Origin: an uncultured Vampirovibrio sp.
GTDB taxonomy: Bacteria; Cyanobacteriota; Vampirovibrionia; Gastranaerophilales; Gastranaerophilaceae
Length of the DNA: 64,000 bases
Assembly: GCA_910583725.1 (NCBI GenBank)
Contig: CAJTXZ010000014.1
Span: 9,650 to 73,649, forward strand
Direction: 5' to 3'
This document shows positions 1-8,503 of the stretch, one piece after another (the first letter of the stretch is position 1; each line of letters begins with the position of its first letter). The notes beneath the pieces were generated by a model, which searched no databases, was not told where the DNA came from, and saw nothing but the letters and a program-made list of their open reading frames with translations. Both the position numbers and the translations under genes were made by a program.

Positions 1-295
1 AAGAACCTGTTACACCGGTCATTAGTTTTTTGCCCTTGGCAAATACCGTAAGGAATGCCGCAGTGGTAATTCCCAATTCAAGAGCATGGTCTATTATATT
101 GTCACCGAGAAGAATCTTTGCGGTTTTTGTTGTAAGAGGTATATCGCCATATTTATCTGACATTGATTTTCCACCGCCAAAACCTTTTATAGATGGTTTT
201 TTAAACCAAGGTTTCTTTTCCTCACCATTGTCTTTGGTCTTTTTTAAGCGGCCAAAATTTATATTTTGAGAATTTATTGAGTTAACGGGTAACAT
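1..295 (-). CDS. Hypothetical protein, N-terminal part only (runs off the left edge)
   Basis: The start is ATG at 293-295 with an AAGGAAA ribosome site a few bases upstream. About 98 codons are visible before the window ends. The protein begins MLPVNSINSQNINFGRLKK, continues with a lysine- and glycine-rich stretch (KKPWFKKPSIKGFGGGKS), then a more regular part with a short hydrophobic run (GITTAAFLTVFAKG). I do not recognise a family. The 'INSQNINFG' opening resembles the 'NISF' openings of two other hypothetical proteins in this window (21820-23898 and 48138-48785), which suggests a lineage-specific protein style. A palindrome upstream at 363-382 could be its operator. Confidence 0.7.
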   Translation of the reverse strand, partial: MLPVNSINSQNINFGRLKKTKDNGEEKKPWFKKPSIKGFGGGKSMSDKYGDIPLTTKTAKILLGDNIIDHALELGITTAAFLTVFAKGKKLMTGVTGS

Positions 296-362
296 CTATA
301 TTTCCTTTCACACACCATAAATAATGCATGTAAATATAAAAAATTGCTAGTTTCATGAAGTT

Positions 363-382
363 TTGTAACAAAATTGTTACAA
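363..382. promoter_or_regulatory. Operator-like palindrome upstream of the partial gene
   Basis: TTGTAACA and TGTTACAA flank a 4-base AAAT centre, giving a perfect 8+8 inverted repeat. It lies about 70 bases upstream of the start at 295, between that gene and the end of rarA. There is no T-run after it that would make it a terminator. A protein-binding site is an inference. Confidence 0.35.
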
Positions 383-433
383 TTAATGCTTAATTATTTT
401 AGCACAAGATTTTAATTTGTTAAAATTTGTAAA

Positions 434-1675
434 TTAATGAAAATATTTTTTATCCTTAATTTCATCCGGCAAAAATTGCTGCTTGTATTCAGGATTGTCG
501 TGCGTATACACATATCCTTCGCCAAAACCGTATTTTTTAGCATCCTTATAATGCGCATCCCTTAAATGCATTGGGGGAGGAAAATCAAGCCCGCGTTGAA
601 TATCCGCCATAGCTTCATCTACAGCCATTATTGCCCTGTTTGATTTTTTGGCGCGCGCAACAAACTCTGTCGCCTGCGCCAGTGCTATCCTGCATTCAGG
701 CATTCCAAGGATTTCCGTTGCCTTTAGGGCTGCTTCTGCTATTAAAAACGCCCGAAAATCAGCATTGCCCACATCTTCACTGGCGCATACAATGAGCCTT
801 CTTGCGATAACCCTCGGATCCTCAGCATTTACAAGCATTTTAGCAAGGTAATATATGGCAGCATCAGGGTCAGAGCCTCTTAATGATTTTTGATAAGCTG
901 AAAGACAGTCATAATGCCCTTGCCTGTCATATCTGGTTGTGCTTTTTTGAAGTAAATCCTCAATCAATTTTTTATTTACCGTGCTTTCTTTATTTTTTCC
1001 ATCGCCATAGGCTGCAAAATAAGAGTTTTCAACGGTATTAAGGGCATATCTAGCATCGCCTGATGATAAACTTACAATTGCCTCAACCGCTTCATTCTCA
1101 ATGACAACAGGCATATTGGAATAATGCGTCTTTAGGTAATTAAACCCTTTTTCAACAATTTTTTTAATGCTGTTATTGTCAATTCTGTTCAGCATAATCA
1201 CCTGAACGCGCGACAATAAGGCCGGAACAACCTGAAAAGAAGGGTTTTCAGTAGTAGAGCCTATAAGGTGAAACGTACCGTTTTCAATATGCGGCAAAAG
1301 CGCGTCCTGCTGGGTTTTTGAGTATCTATGAATTTCATCAATAAAAAGTATTGTTTTTACACCGCTTCTAAGATTTTCTTTTGCATTTAAAACCGCGTCC
1401 TTAACGTCTTTTACACCCGATATAACCGCAGAAAGCTCTAAAAAGTTTGCATTATGATGATTAGCTATAAGCCTTGCAAGAGTAGTCTTTCCACACCCGG
1501 GCGGCCCCCATAAAATCAAGGAAAAAAGCCTGTTTGCCTTCAAAAGATTATTAATCGGCGAATTTTCATTAATCACATTTGTCTGCCCCAAAAAATCATC
1601 AAGATTTTTTGGCCGCAAAATCGCTGCCAGAGGGGTTTGCTTGTTATTTTCTTCTAGGTTGTCAAATAAATTCAT
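434..1675 (-). CDS. rarA: Replication-associated recombination AAA+ ATPase RarA (MgsA)
   Basis: 413 residues, the usual length for RarA. Residues 57-64 are the Walker A motif (GPPGCGKT), 111-116 the Walker B motif (FIDEIH), and about 138-146 a sensor-1 region (LIGSTTENPSF). The C-terminal part (SLRGSDPDAAIYYLAKML, RRLIVCASEDVGNAD) is the typical RarA/WRNIP1 helical domain. RarA acts on stalled replication forks with SSB. The start codon lies only 14 bases from the start of the divergent gene at 1690, so the two genes share a very short promoter region. Confidence 0.95.
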   Translation of the reverse strand: MNLFDNLEENNKQTPLAAILRPKNLDDFLGQTNVINENSPINNLLKANRLFSLILWGPPGCGKTTLARLIANHHNANFLELSAVISGVKDVKDAVLNAKENLRSGVKTILFIDEIHRYSKTQQDALLPHIENGTFHLIGSTTENPSFQVVPALLSRVQVIMLNRIDNNSIKKIVEKGFNYLKTHYSNMPVVIENEAVEAIVSLSSGDARYALNTVENSYFAAYGDGKNKESTVNKKLIEDLLQKSTTRYDRQGHYDCLSAYQKSLRGSDPDAAIYYLAKMLVNAEDPRVIARRLIVCASEDVGNADFRAFLIAEAALKATEILGMPECRIALAQATEFVARAKKSNRAIMAVDEAMADIQRGLDFPPPMHLRDAHYKDAKKYGFGEGYVYTHDNPEYKQQFLPDEIKDKKYFH

Positions 1676-1677
1676 TG

Positions 1678-1690
1678 TATAATTTTATCA
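1678..1690 (+). promoter_or_regulatory. -10 box placed for a leaderless transcript of the 1690 gene
   Basis: TATAAT at 1678-1683 ends six bases before the ATG at 1690. Transcription would therefore start at or next to the first codon, and no ribosome-binding site precedes this ATG. The -10 box overlaps the region just upstream of rarA. The leaderless reading is an inference. Confidence 0.4.
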
Positions 1691-3021
1691 TGATAAAAAA
1701 GATTTTAATAATAATGGTTTTAATTAGCCTGGTTGGCGGTTTATGCACGGCATGCACAGGCAAAAAGGCTGAAAATGAGGGTATTTTGCCTGGCGGATGT
1801 GTGGTTGAAAAAAAACCGTGGGATTTTTTAAAAAATATCTTTAACAAAGATAAAAAACAAACATTCACAATTTGGACAATCCAGCTGAAAGCGCCTGCAG
1901 GCCGCTTTATGGATGAAAATATCGAGGCCTTTAAGAATCGTCATCCTGAAATTGATGTTGTATGGGTTGATATTCCAATAGCAGAGGCGCAAAAAAGGAC
2001 TTTAGCCTCTGTTTTATCCGGCAATCCGCCAGATTTAATTAACCTAAACCCTGATTTTTCAAGCCTTTTAGCCCAAAAAGGAATACTTGAATATTTTAGC
2101 GAAGATGAAGTTGTAGATTTTCACCCTGAATTGATTGACAAATTAAGATACAATGACAACATTTTTGCACTTCCCTTCTATGCCACAAGCCCTGTTACCA
2201 TTTTTAACCAAAAAACGCTTGATAATTGCTTTAATAATGATTATCCGGTAGTAAACAGTTACGAAGATGTTTACAGCATTTCAGCAGAGCTAAAGCAATG
2301 CACTGACAAGCCCTCAATCGTCTTGAACCTCAATGAAAACGACACATTCGCCAAAATCCTGAATAAATATGATATTTCAAGCTTTAAGGAAGAAAAAGAA
2401 TTTCAGTCATTCCTACATATTGTAAAAATGTTTGACGATATGTATAAAAAAGGATATTTGCCAAAAGACACGCTGACACTGAATCACAGGGAAATGGTGG
2501 AACAATATATGGCAAGGAATGCAGCTTTTGTTGTTGCAGGCTCAAACTTTATTAAGATGATAAAAGAAAATGCGCCGGATGTCTACGCAGAATCAGAAAT
2601 TACAAACCAGCTGACAGCACCTGACGGCAAATATGATATAGGGCTTATGAATTTTGTTATTCCAAAACGCGCCAAAAACAAGGCTCTTGCAAAGGAATTT
2701 GCCCTTCAGTTAACAAATAAAGATAACCAGCTAAAGTTTGCAAAATTAACAAATACCCTGCCTGCAAACTTAGAGGTTTTATTTGATGATTATTTTATCG
2801 AATGCCCCGAAGAATTAATTGAAAAGGCGCGCTGTGTAGGCGCAAGCCAATTAAATTCCCTTGTCAAGGAAGATTTTGGCTACAACAATAAAAAAGCCAT
2901 AAATGATACATTAAATAAAACCCTTGAAGAAGTGCTTCTGCAAAATAAAATTTCAGATGATAAACTCCAAAATAAGCTTAAGGACATTAAGGAAAAAATA
3001 AAGGCGCTCAGGGAAAAATAA
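1690..3021 (+). CDS. Extracellular solute-binding lipoprotein of an ABC sugar transporter
   Basis: 443 residues from the ATG at 1690. A longer reading frame opens upstream but runs antisense through rarA and lacks a signal peptide, so it was rejected. The N-terminus MIKKILIIMVLISLVGGLCTAC is a signal sequence with a weak lipobox (Cys after Thr-Ala). The body matches family 1 (UgpB/MalE-like) binding proteins: TIWTIQLKAPAGRFMDENIEAF near the N-terminus, NPPDLINLNPDF, a hinge-like ALPFYATSPVTIFNQKTL, and the late FVIPKRAKNKALAKEFALQL block. It should sit on the outer face of the inner membrane. No permease or ATPase gene lies beside it, so the transporter is split or the protein has another use. 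Confidence 0.85.
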   Translation: MIKKILIIMVLISLVGGLCTACTGKKAENEGILPGGCVVEKKPWDFLKNIFNKDKKQTFTIWTIQLKAPAGRFMDENIEAFKNRHPEIDVVWVDIPIAEAQKRTLASVLSGNPPDLINLNPDFSSLLAQKGILEYFSEDEVVDFHPELIDKLRYNDNIFALPFYATSPVTIFNQKTLDNCFNNDYPVVNSYEDVYSISAELKQCTDKPSIVLNLNENDTFAKILNKYDISSFKEEKEFQSFLHIVKMFDDMYKKGYLPKDTLTLNHREMVEQYMARNAAFVVAGSNFIKMIKENAPDVYAESEITNQLTAPDGKYDIGLMNFVIPKRAKNKALAKEFALQLTNKDNQLKFAKLTNTLPANLEVLFDDYFIECPEELIEKARCVGASQLNSLVKEDFGYNNKKAINDTLNKTLEEVLLQNKISDDKLQNKLKDIKEKIKALREK

Positions 3022-3105
3022 AATTAAAAAAAAGGGGCTTATCAAAGGTTACATCGACATGCCCCAAAAATTGTTGTTTTATCTAAATTTAATTTTAGGC
3101 CTTGT

Positions 3106-3138
3106 TCAGGCTCTACAGTAAACTTCTAAAGAGCCTGA
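3106..3138. terminator. Stem-loop between convergent genes
   Basis: A 9-bp perfect stem (TCAGGCTCT at 3106-3114, AGAGCCTGA at 3130-3138) with a 15-base loop lies between the plus-strand binding-protein gene and the minus-strand gene ending at 3153. There is no clear T-run on either side, so a terminator role is plausible but not shown. Confidence 0.35.
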
Positions 3139-3152
3139 CAAATCCCTGATTA

Positions 3153-6107
3153 TTACTCTTCTTCAACGTTCCAGTAAATTATAACAAAGCCATCCATGCC
3201 ATTTTCGCCTGCTGCGGCCTCTTCTGCTTCATTATATTTCCATATCCAGCCTCCGCCCCCGGCCCCTGTAGCGCCAGGAAGTACGTCTCCGGCGTAATTT
3301 TCTTTGCTAGCCTCTGACATCGCTTTTGCCATAGTATTATTAAAAGACCCGGGAATTACGGCCTCAAGCAATGGAAGCGGCGAAGCATCTGCCCGAGTAT
3401 TAACAAGGTCGCACTTTAAATTATCCTCATTAATATCCTTTGCGCCGTAATAATCAATCGCGGTTTCTGATAATCCACCGCAGGGCCTTGATTCTACGGG
3501 TGAAATTTTTGAATTTATACCGCCGTTTCCGCCTGCTGATGTCTCGTAACTGCCTGTATAGACCGCCCTTTTGCCGTCCGCCTTTTCTGTATCAAAAGGA
3601 TATACTGTGTAATTGGCCTTGCCTACGAGTTTATTAAAATCTGCCGTGTTTATTTTGCCGCCTGCTCCGCCCGTGCCCGGTATTGGGTCAATATTTTCAT
3701 CAGGTTTGCCTGCAATGGCGCCCCCGCCACCTTTTCCGCCCTGCACCTCAAATTTAAATTCGTTCGTACCGTTTGTAGAATAAGCTATATAGCTGCTTTC
3801 GCCGTCTTTACCGTCCTCGCCCTTTGCCCCTGTGCCGCCGGAACCTTTAATACCGCCTTTTCCTGCCTTAATTGTAAATGCGACCCCGGGCCTTATGCCG
3901 TTAGAAATGTTTTTTATATGCACCACGGCACCCGCACCCCCGCCGGAGCCTGCTAAACCAGGACGCGTAAGTTTGTATGTCACCTTTGCCATACCGCCTC
4001 CGCCGTTTCCTGCAGCAGTACATTGGGTGTATTCCCTTGTGGGGCCTTCGCTGCACGTACCGCCGCCCCCTCCTGTGCCGCCAAGGCTGCCGTTTCCGCC
4101 AACTCCTGCCCCTGAAACCTTATTCATAAAATACCCATCAGCCCCAGTGCCGCCAGCTTTACCCGCTTCACCCGCTTTAAAGACCGGCCGCGCATCCCCG
4201 TCAGATATTGTGTTACAGGCAAAATATCCTCCGGTTTTATATGCTGCCACTTTGCTGTATTCGTTTTTGTAATAGCAGCTGTCTGCGTTTGAGTCTTTAT
4301 TTATGGCGCCTCCGGGGGCTCCGGCTGCACTTGATGTTGCGGAAGTGCCTGTTTTTCCGCCGGGCACGCTAAACTGCCATTTTGTAGTTCCGCCAACCGT
4401 CAATATCGCACCGGAGCGCTCTCCTGCCTCAGGCGCCGTAAACCTTTCATTGTCATTTAGATTTATATATATGCTGTCTGTGCTTGTGGTTTTAACCGTG
4501 CTCCCTTTGCCCGGGCCGCCTGCCGTGTATGTGAGTTTTACCGTGCCGCCCTCTGCATACGCTTGTCTTAAGGCGTCATCAGGGATTTTCATCTCTGCAT
4601 AAAGCCCCGAACCGCCAGCCCCTCCGGGGTTTGCCGCAAATGAAGAAACCCTGTCAATGACACAGCGGGTTTGATATGCAGCAGTCGCTGTGTAACTTCC
4701 AATATTAACCACACCTTCACCAATATGTAATGCCGCAGGTGGTGTACTCGACCAAGTAGAAACACTGGAATAACAAAAGCCTTCCACGGCACCTGAACAG
4801 GCATATGCACCATTTGTTGCAACACCCGCACAGGGTCCCAGGGTAGCTCCGCCCCTATAATTACTGCAACTAAATTGCAAGCCTGGATAATCTGGTTGAT
4901 AACCGCTGTTTGGCAAATTTAAAATGCCAGGCAAACTTGCGCTTCTATCACCAATTCCTCGCGCCCAACCATTTAATTCATCAACAGTTGGTAATCTGCC
5001 AACAGCAGGGCTTCCTGTTGGCTGCCAATTTTTACACGAATTATTAGCCGCATTCCATTGACATACAGGCCTCCTGCAACCATTATAGGTCATACCATTT
5101 TTACTAACATCACAGCCTCTCTCTTTGCTTGTTTCGCCTTCCCAGCAACAATTAGCGCTAGAAGTGCAAGTAGCAACATTGCAACTAGTAGTTCCAGCTG
5201 TACACACTTTGCCTGCAACAATCAATGGTGTTGCACCTGTCCTAGAGCCGCCGTTACCCGCTGATGCCGGATTATACCTCGACACACAAACAGAATGATA
5301 CCCATCACTTGGCAGTGGATGTTCCCCTGCTGCATTTGGGAGTGTTGTGTTTCCTGTACCTGCCGCCCCGTTATATTCAGGCCCTATATACACACCCCAA
5401 TTGCCGCAGTCACTTTGGTTTGCAGGGTATCCAGAGCCGTTTGCCATTCCGTGGTTTCCGCCACCGCCTCCGCCAACAAGATGAACGGTAACATCCAGCA
5501 TATTTTTTGAGAGTACAATTTCACTGGAATTTGCAGAGCCCGTATCGCTGCAAGTTACCTCAGTGCTTGATTTTATGGTGCCGTATGCCGTTTGAACAGC
5601 GCCTCCGCCGCCTCCGCCGCCTGATGCTATAATCGCATTAATGGTGTGAATATTTGATGGAATTGTGCAAGCCTCTTCCTGCAGGCCGTCTGCTGCAGTA
5701 AATACACATCCGCCCGTAGGAATAACTGTATTTCCTGTTCCTGAAACAATAACATTTTCATTAAACTTTTTTGTCATAACAGGCGCCAGCGCCGCCATTA
5801 AAAGAGACGCTACCAACAGCGCCATAAGCATTTCAACTAGTGAAAAAGCAGAATCTCTTAAAATAGCCTTGCCGAGGCAGGGTATTACCAGGCCCTTTGT
5901 CCAATTATACCTTTGTGCAGTTCTTTTTTGACATCCGGCAGGCATTATCATTAAAAAAGCACGACTTGTACTTTTTATTTTTGCCATCAAAAACACGAAT
6001 TTTGCACAAAAATTTCTCACCCGCTTAAAAAACAACCCAAAACACCAAAATAAGCCAACAGGCTTAAAGTGTTTCTGCCCAAAAGAGCACAACAATTTTT
6101 CTTTCAT
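3153..6107 (-). CDS. Glycine-rich prepilin-like protein with a DUF1566/FISUMP-type insert
   Basis: 984 residues from an ATG at 6107 with an AAAGG site; a GTG at 6152 lacks one. Residues about 86-112 hold a class III prepilin-like motif (SAFSLVEMLMALLVASLLMAAL): Phe then Glu at +5, followed by a hydrophobic helix. The residue before the cleavage point is Ala instead of Gly, and the leader is about 87 residues, far longer than usual. Most of the rest is low-complexity GGxGG sequence. A cysteine-rich insert, roughly bases 4650-5220, contains GRLPTVDELNGWA, WSSTPP and RCVID, the pattern of DUF1566/FISUMP domains, and looks less GC-rich than its flanks. The likely role is a large surface or pilus-tip protein assembled by the type IV pilus-like system encoded at 26-28.6 kb. 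This is inference from the N-terminus. Confidence 0.75.
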   Translation of the reverse strand: MKEKLLCSFGQKHFKPVGLFWCFGLFFKRVRNFCAKFVFLMAKIKSTSRAFLMIMPAGCQKRTAQRYNWTKGLVIPCLGKAILRDSAFSLVEMLMALLVASLLMAALAPVMTKKFNENVIVSGTGNTVIPTGGCVFTAADGLQEEACTIPSNIHTINAIIASGGGGGGGAVQTAYGTIKSSTEVTCSDTGSANSSEIVLSKNMLDVTVHLVGGGGGGNHGMANGSGYPANQSDCGNWGVYIGPEYNGAAGTGNTTLPNAAGEHPLPSDGYHSVCVSRYNPASAGNGGSRTGATPLIVAGKVCTAGTTSCNVATCTSSANCCWEGETSKERGCDVSKNGMTYNGCRRPVCQWNAANNSCKNWQPTGSPAVGRLPTVDELNGWARGIGDRSASLPGILNLPNSGYQPDYPGLQFSCSNYRGGATLGPCAGVATNGAYACSGAVEGFCYSSVSTWSSTPPAALHIGEGVVNIGSYTATAAYQTRCVIDRVSSFAANPGGAGGSGLYAEMKIPDDALRQAYAEGGTVKLTYTAGGPGKGSTVKTTSTDSIYINLNDNERFTAPEAGERSGAILTVGGTTKWQFSVPGGKTGTSATSSAAGAPGGAINKDSNADSCYYKNEYSKVAAYKTGGYFACNTISDGDARPVFKAGEAGKAGGTGADGYFMNKVSGAGVGGNGSLGGTGGGGGTCSEGPTREYTQCTAAGNGGGGMAKVTYKLTRPGLAGSGGGAGAVVHIKNISNGIRPGVAFTIKAGKGGIKGSGGTGAKGEDGKDGESSYIAYSTNGTNEFKFEVQGGKGGGGAIAGKPDENIDPIPGTGGAGGKINTADFNKLVGKANYTVYPFDTEKADGKRAVYTGSYETSAGGNGGINSKISPVESRPCGGLSETAIDYYGAKDINEDNLKCDLVNTRADASPLPLLEAVIPGSFNNTMAKAMSEASKENYAGDVLPGATGAGGGGWIWKYNEAEEAAAGENGMDGFVIIYWNVEEE

Positions 6108-6359
6108 AAATAAACCTTTACGATAAACAATTAATAAACAACTTCTCTGCACTTAATATAACATATTGATTCATTTATTTCAATAAAAATTAAAGACAGA
6201 TGTTTATAGCCAAAATGGCGTTGATAATTAGTTTGGTAATAATCATGGTGCTTAAAATAAAAACTATTCAGAGCTTTTAGTGTACAGCTTGCAAACTAGC
6301 AAGCACTAATTTTATTAAAAAAGACTTTAGATAAATTTCAAGCATTGTTAATTTATTTG

Positions 6360-7079
6360 TCATACGTTTGTATTATTATCTTTATTTTTTATGTTCTCAA
6401 ACACTTTTTTAGCGCCTTCGCTTTCTTTAGCGAGTTTTGTAACAAAATCAATAGCTTCAATATCTCGGCGCACAGCCTCTTTTAGGGATAGGATTTCTTC
6501 ATAAGAAAGGGTTTGCACATTTGCATCTATTTCATATTCCCATATCTTTTTAAATTTTTCCTGTGCTTCATCATCAAAACCCGGCAGTTGCATTTTATGG
6601 CCATACCACCTGTGAAACTGGTGTGCCATAGTGTAAATATTTACAGGTGATGTATCAAACACAAACATTGGCTTTGTTTTAAACGATATTCTTTTTTCCA
6701 ATACCAAATTTAATAATAGCGCATTGGGGCCCTTTATCGGGGTTATGAAGCCAACTTCTTCCCCTGCAAGCTTTAAAAGCTTTTCAGCATAAGGAATTCT
6801 ATATACTTTTGTGCCGTTTTCCTGAATATATTTTAAAAGCTCCTCAGGGTCTTTTATGTTTTTTGTAACAATTTCTTTAACTTCTTTATCTAATTTTTGT
6901 TTAATTTGTTCTGTTTTAGCATTCAGGGTTAATTTTATTCCCGCCTGAACGTGGGTTTTAGAGGTAGAATTTGTCGATGAATACCTTACATTTTGCAGGT
7001 GCTTTTTATATTTTTTAGCATAATATTTTTCCTGATATTTAAAAATCCACTCTGTAATCTTTTTTATTAATTCTTCCAT
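6360..7079 (-). CDS. Conserved-looking hypothetical protein
   Basis: 239 residues with a good AGGGA site before the ATG. I do not recognise the family. The first 100 residues are lysine-rich and helical. The middle contains VFDTSPVNIYTMAHQFHRWYGHKM, whose spaced histidines could be a metal or active site, though this is only a guess. The C-terminus is a charged helix (LKEAVRRDIEAIDFVTKLAKE). There is no signal peptide or membrane segment, so it is probably cytoplasmic. It lies downstream of the acyltransferase gene on the same strand, with a gap of about 140 bases. Confidence 0.7.
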   Translation of the reverse strand: MEELIKKITEWIFKYQEKYYAKKYKKHLQNVRYSSTNSTSKTHVQAGIKLTLNAKTEQIKQKLDKEVKEIVTKNIKDPEELLKYIQENGTKVYRIPYAEKLLKLAGEEVGFITPIKGPNALLLNLVLEKRISFKTKPMFVFDTSPVNIYTMAHQFHRWYGHKMQLPGFDDEAQEKFKKIWEYEIDANVQTLSYEEILSLKEAVRRDIEAIDFVTKLAKESEGAKKVFENIKNKDNNTNV

Positions 7080-7220
7080 TTAAATCCCTGTGAAGATATA
7101 TTTACCCAAAAGTATTCTATCATTTTCTTAACATTCTTTACATAGTATCAATGACTGAGCTTGCAAATATTTCCATATGATAATCAAACAATAAACATTA
7201 AAAGTACTATAAAATAAAAT

Positions 7221-8336
7221 TTACACCCCTAAAAGCATTCTTGTATTAATATTCTTATTTATTTTTAAAAGCAGAGTTTTTAGTAAATAAAGTATAAGTA
7301 AAGAAATGCCTGTAACCACAATAAACCGCACTACTACAAGGCTTAATACGGTTAAAACATTATTCCTCAAAGGAAGAACGCCAGGCAAAAAGAAAATATA
7401 ATTAAAAACAAACAAAACATACCAGTGTATAAAAAATATCCCAAAACTATATTTTGCAATAAAATCAAGCATTTTATTTGTTTTATTGTGCGACATTATA
7501 AAATCATCATAATGTTTTAAATATCCAAGCAAGAGCATTGTTAAAAATGTCTTTGAAACAGTGTAATTAGAATAAATTCCTTTGTAAGACAAATATATAT
7601 TCAAAATTGATGTTAAAATCATTAAAAACCACAATAAAAGCTTTTTATCATAAAACTTATCAATAATATCCTTGTTTTTAGAGCAATACATTCCAAAAAC
7701 ATATAAAGAGAAAAAGTGCACAAAACCAAGCAATATGTACTTTACATATGCGATATATTTTGCACCATAGCTTAAATTCATAACGGTTTCATACTCAATA
7801 TCGCCCCTTGGAAAAAGGATTGTTATAAGAAAGAATATTGGCAAAAGTTTATATAAAACACCCTTCTTTTCAAGTTTTAACAAGGCAAAAGAACAAATAA
7901 AGAAAATGACAATCATAGGAATAAACCATGTTGGTGTATTATGTACCCTACCTATTGATAAAAGGAGTGGAATTTGGGCAAAAATATTCAAGCCATCAAA
8001 AGTGTTTTTATATAAAACAGGACAATAAAAGCAAAATAATAGGCCGGGAATGGCAGTGATAATATATGGAACAATGACATTTGTCCATTTCTTCATTAAG
8101 TATTGTTTATATTCAAATTTTGAAGACAAATACTGAAACAAAAAACCCGAAATAAAAATAAACAAAGCTGTTCCGCCGCATATAATTTCACAGTTTATAA
8201 TATGCTCAAGACTTTTTGACGATGCAAACTGCATTGAATGCCCCATAACAATCAATAAAATAGCAAGACCCCTAAATACATTTATGTAGTTTAAAAAATT
8301 CTTTTTTAGTTTATATTTATCCTCATTTTGCCGCAT
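7221..8336 (-). CDS. Membrane O-acyltransferase, acyltransferase-3 family
   Basis: 371 residues from the ATG at 8336, which has an AGGA site seven bases upstream; an in-frame TTG at 8360 has none. The N-terminal FRGLAILLIVMGHS is the family signature with the catalytic His. About ten hydrophobic segments follow (GTALFIFISGFLFQY, NVIVPYIITAIPGLLFCFY, and others), as in OatA-like or fucose O-acetylase-like integral membrane enzymes. The enzyme would acetylate a surface sugar from the cytoplasmic side. The substrate cannot be told from sequence. Confidence 0.88.
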   Translation of the reverse strand: MRQNEDKYKLKKNFLNYINVFRGLAILLIVMGHSMQFASSKSLEHIINCEIICGGTALFIFISGFLFQYLSSKFEYKQYLMKKWTNVIVPYIITAIPGLLFCFYCPVLYKNTFDGLNIFAQIPLLLSIGRVHNTPTWFIPMIVIFFICSFALLKLEKKGVLYKLLPIFFLITILFPRGDIEYETVMNLSYGAKYIAYVKYILLGFVHFFSLYVFGMYCSKNKDIIDKFYDKKLLLWFLMILTSILNIYLSYKGIYSNYTVSKTFLTMLLLGYLKHYDDFIMSHNKTNKMLDFIAKYSFGIFFIHWYVLFVFNYIFFLPGVLPLRNNVLTVLSLVVVRFIVVTGISLLILYLLKTLLLKINKNINTRMLLGV

Positions 8337-8503
8337 ATTACATTCCTGTAACAACTCCAACTATAAAATTTAATAATGTTTACTTTTCAAAGCAAAATTA
8401 TCTCTTTATATTTATCCCTTTAAATGCCGTATTTAAAAGAATGGTATTTATATTCAACTTCTATAAAAATATTATGACAACTTTATACAGTTAAAAAATA
8501 ATT

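Noticed and set aside
3832..4272. Proline-rich plus-strand frames opposite the glycine-rich gene
   Set aside because: They are the complement of Gly codons (GGN becomes NCC) and have no start signals.
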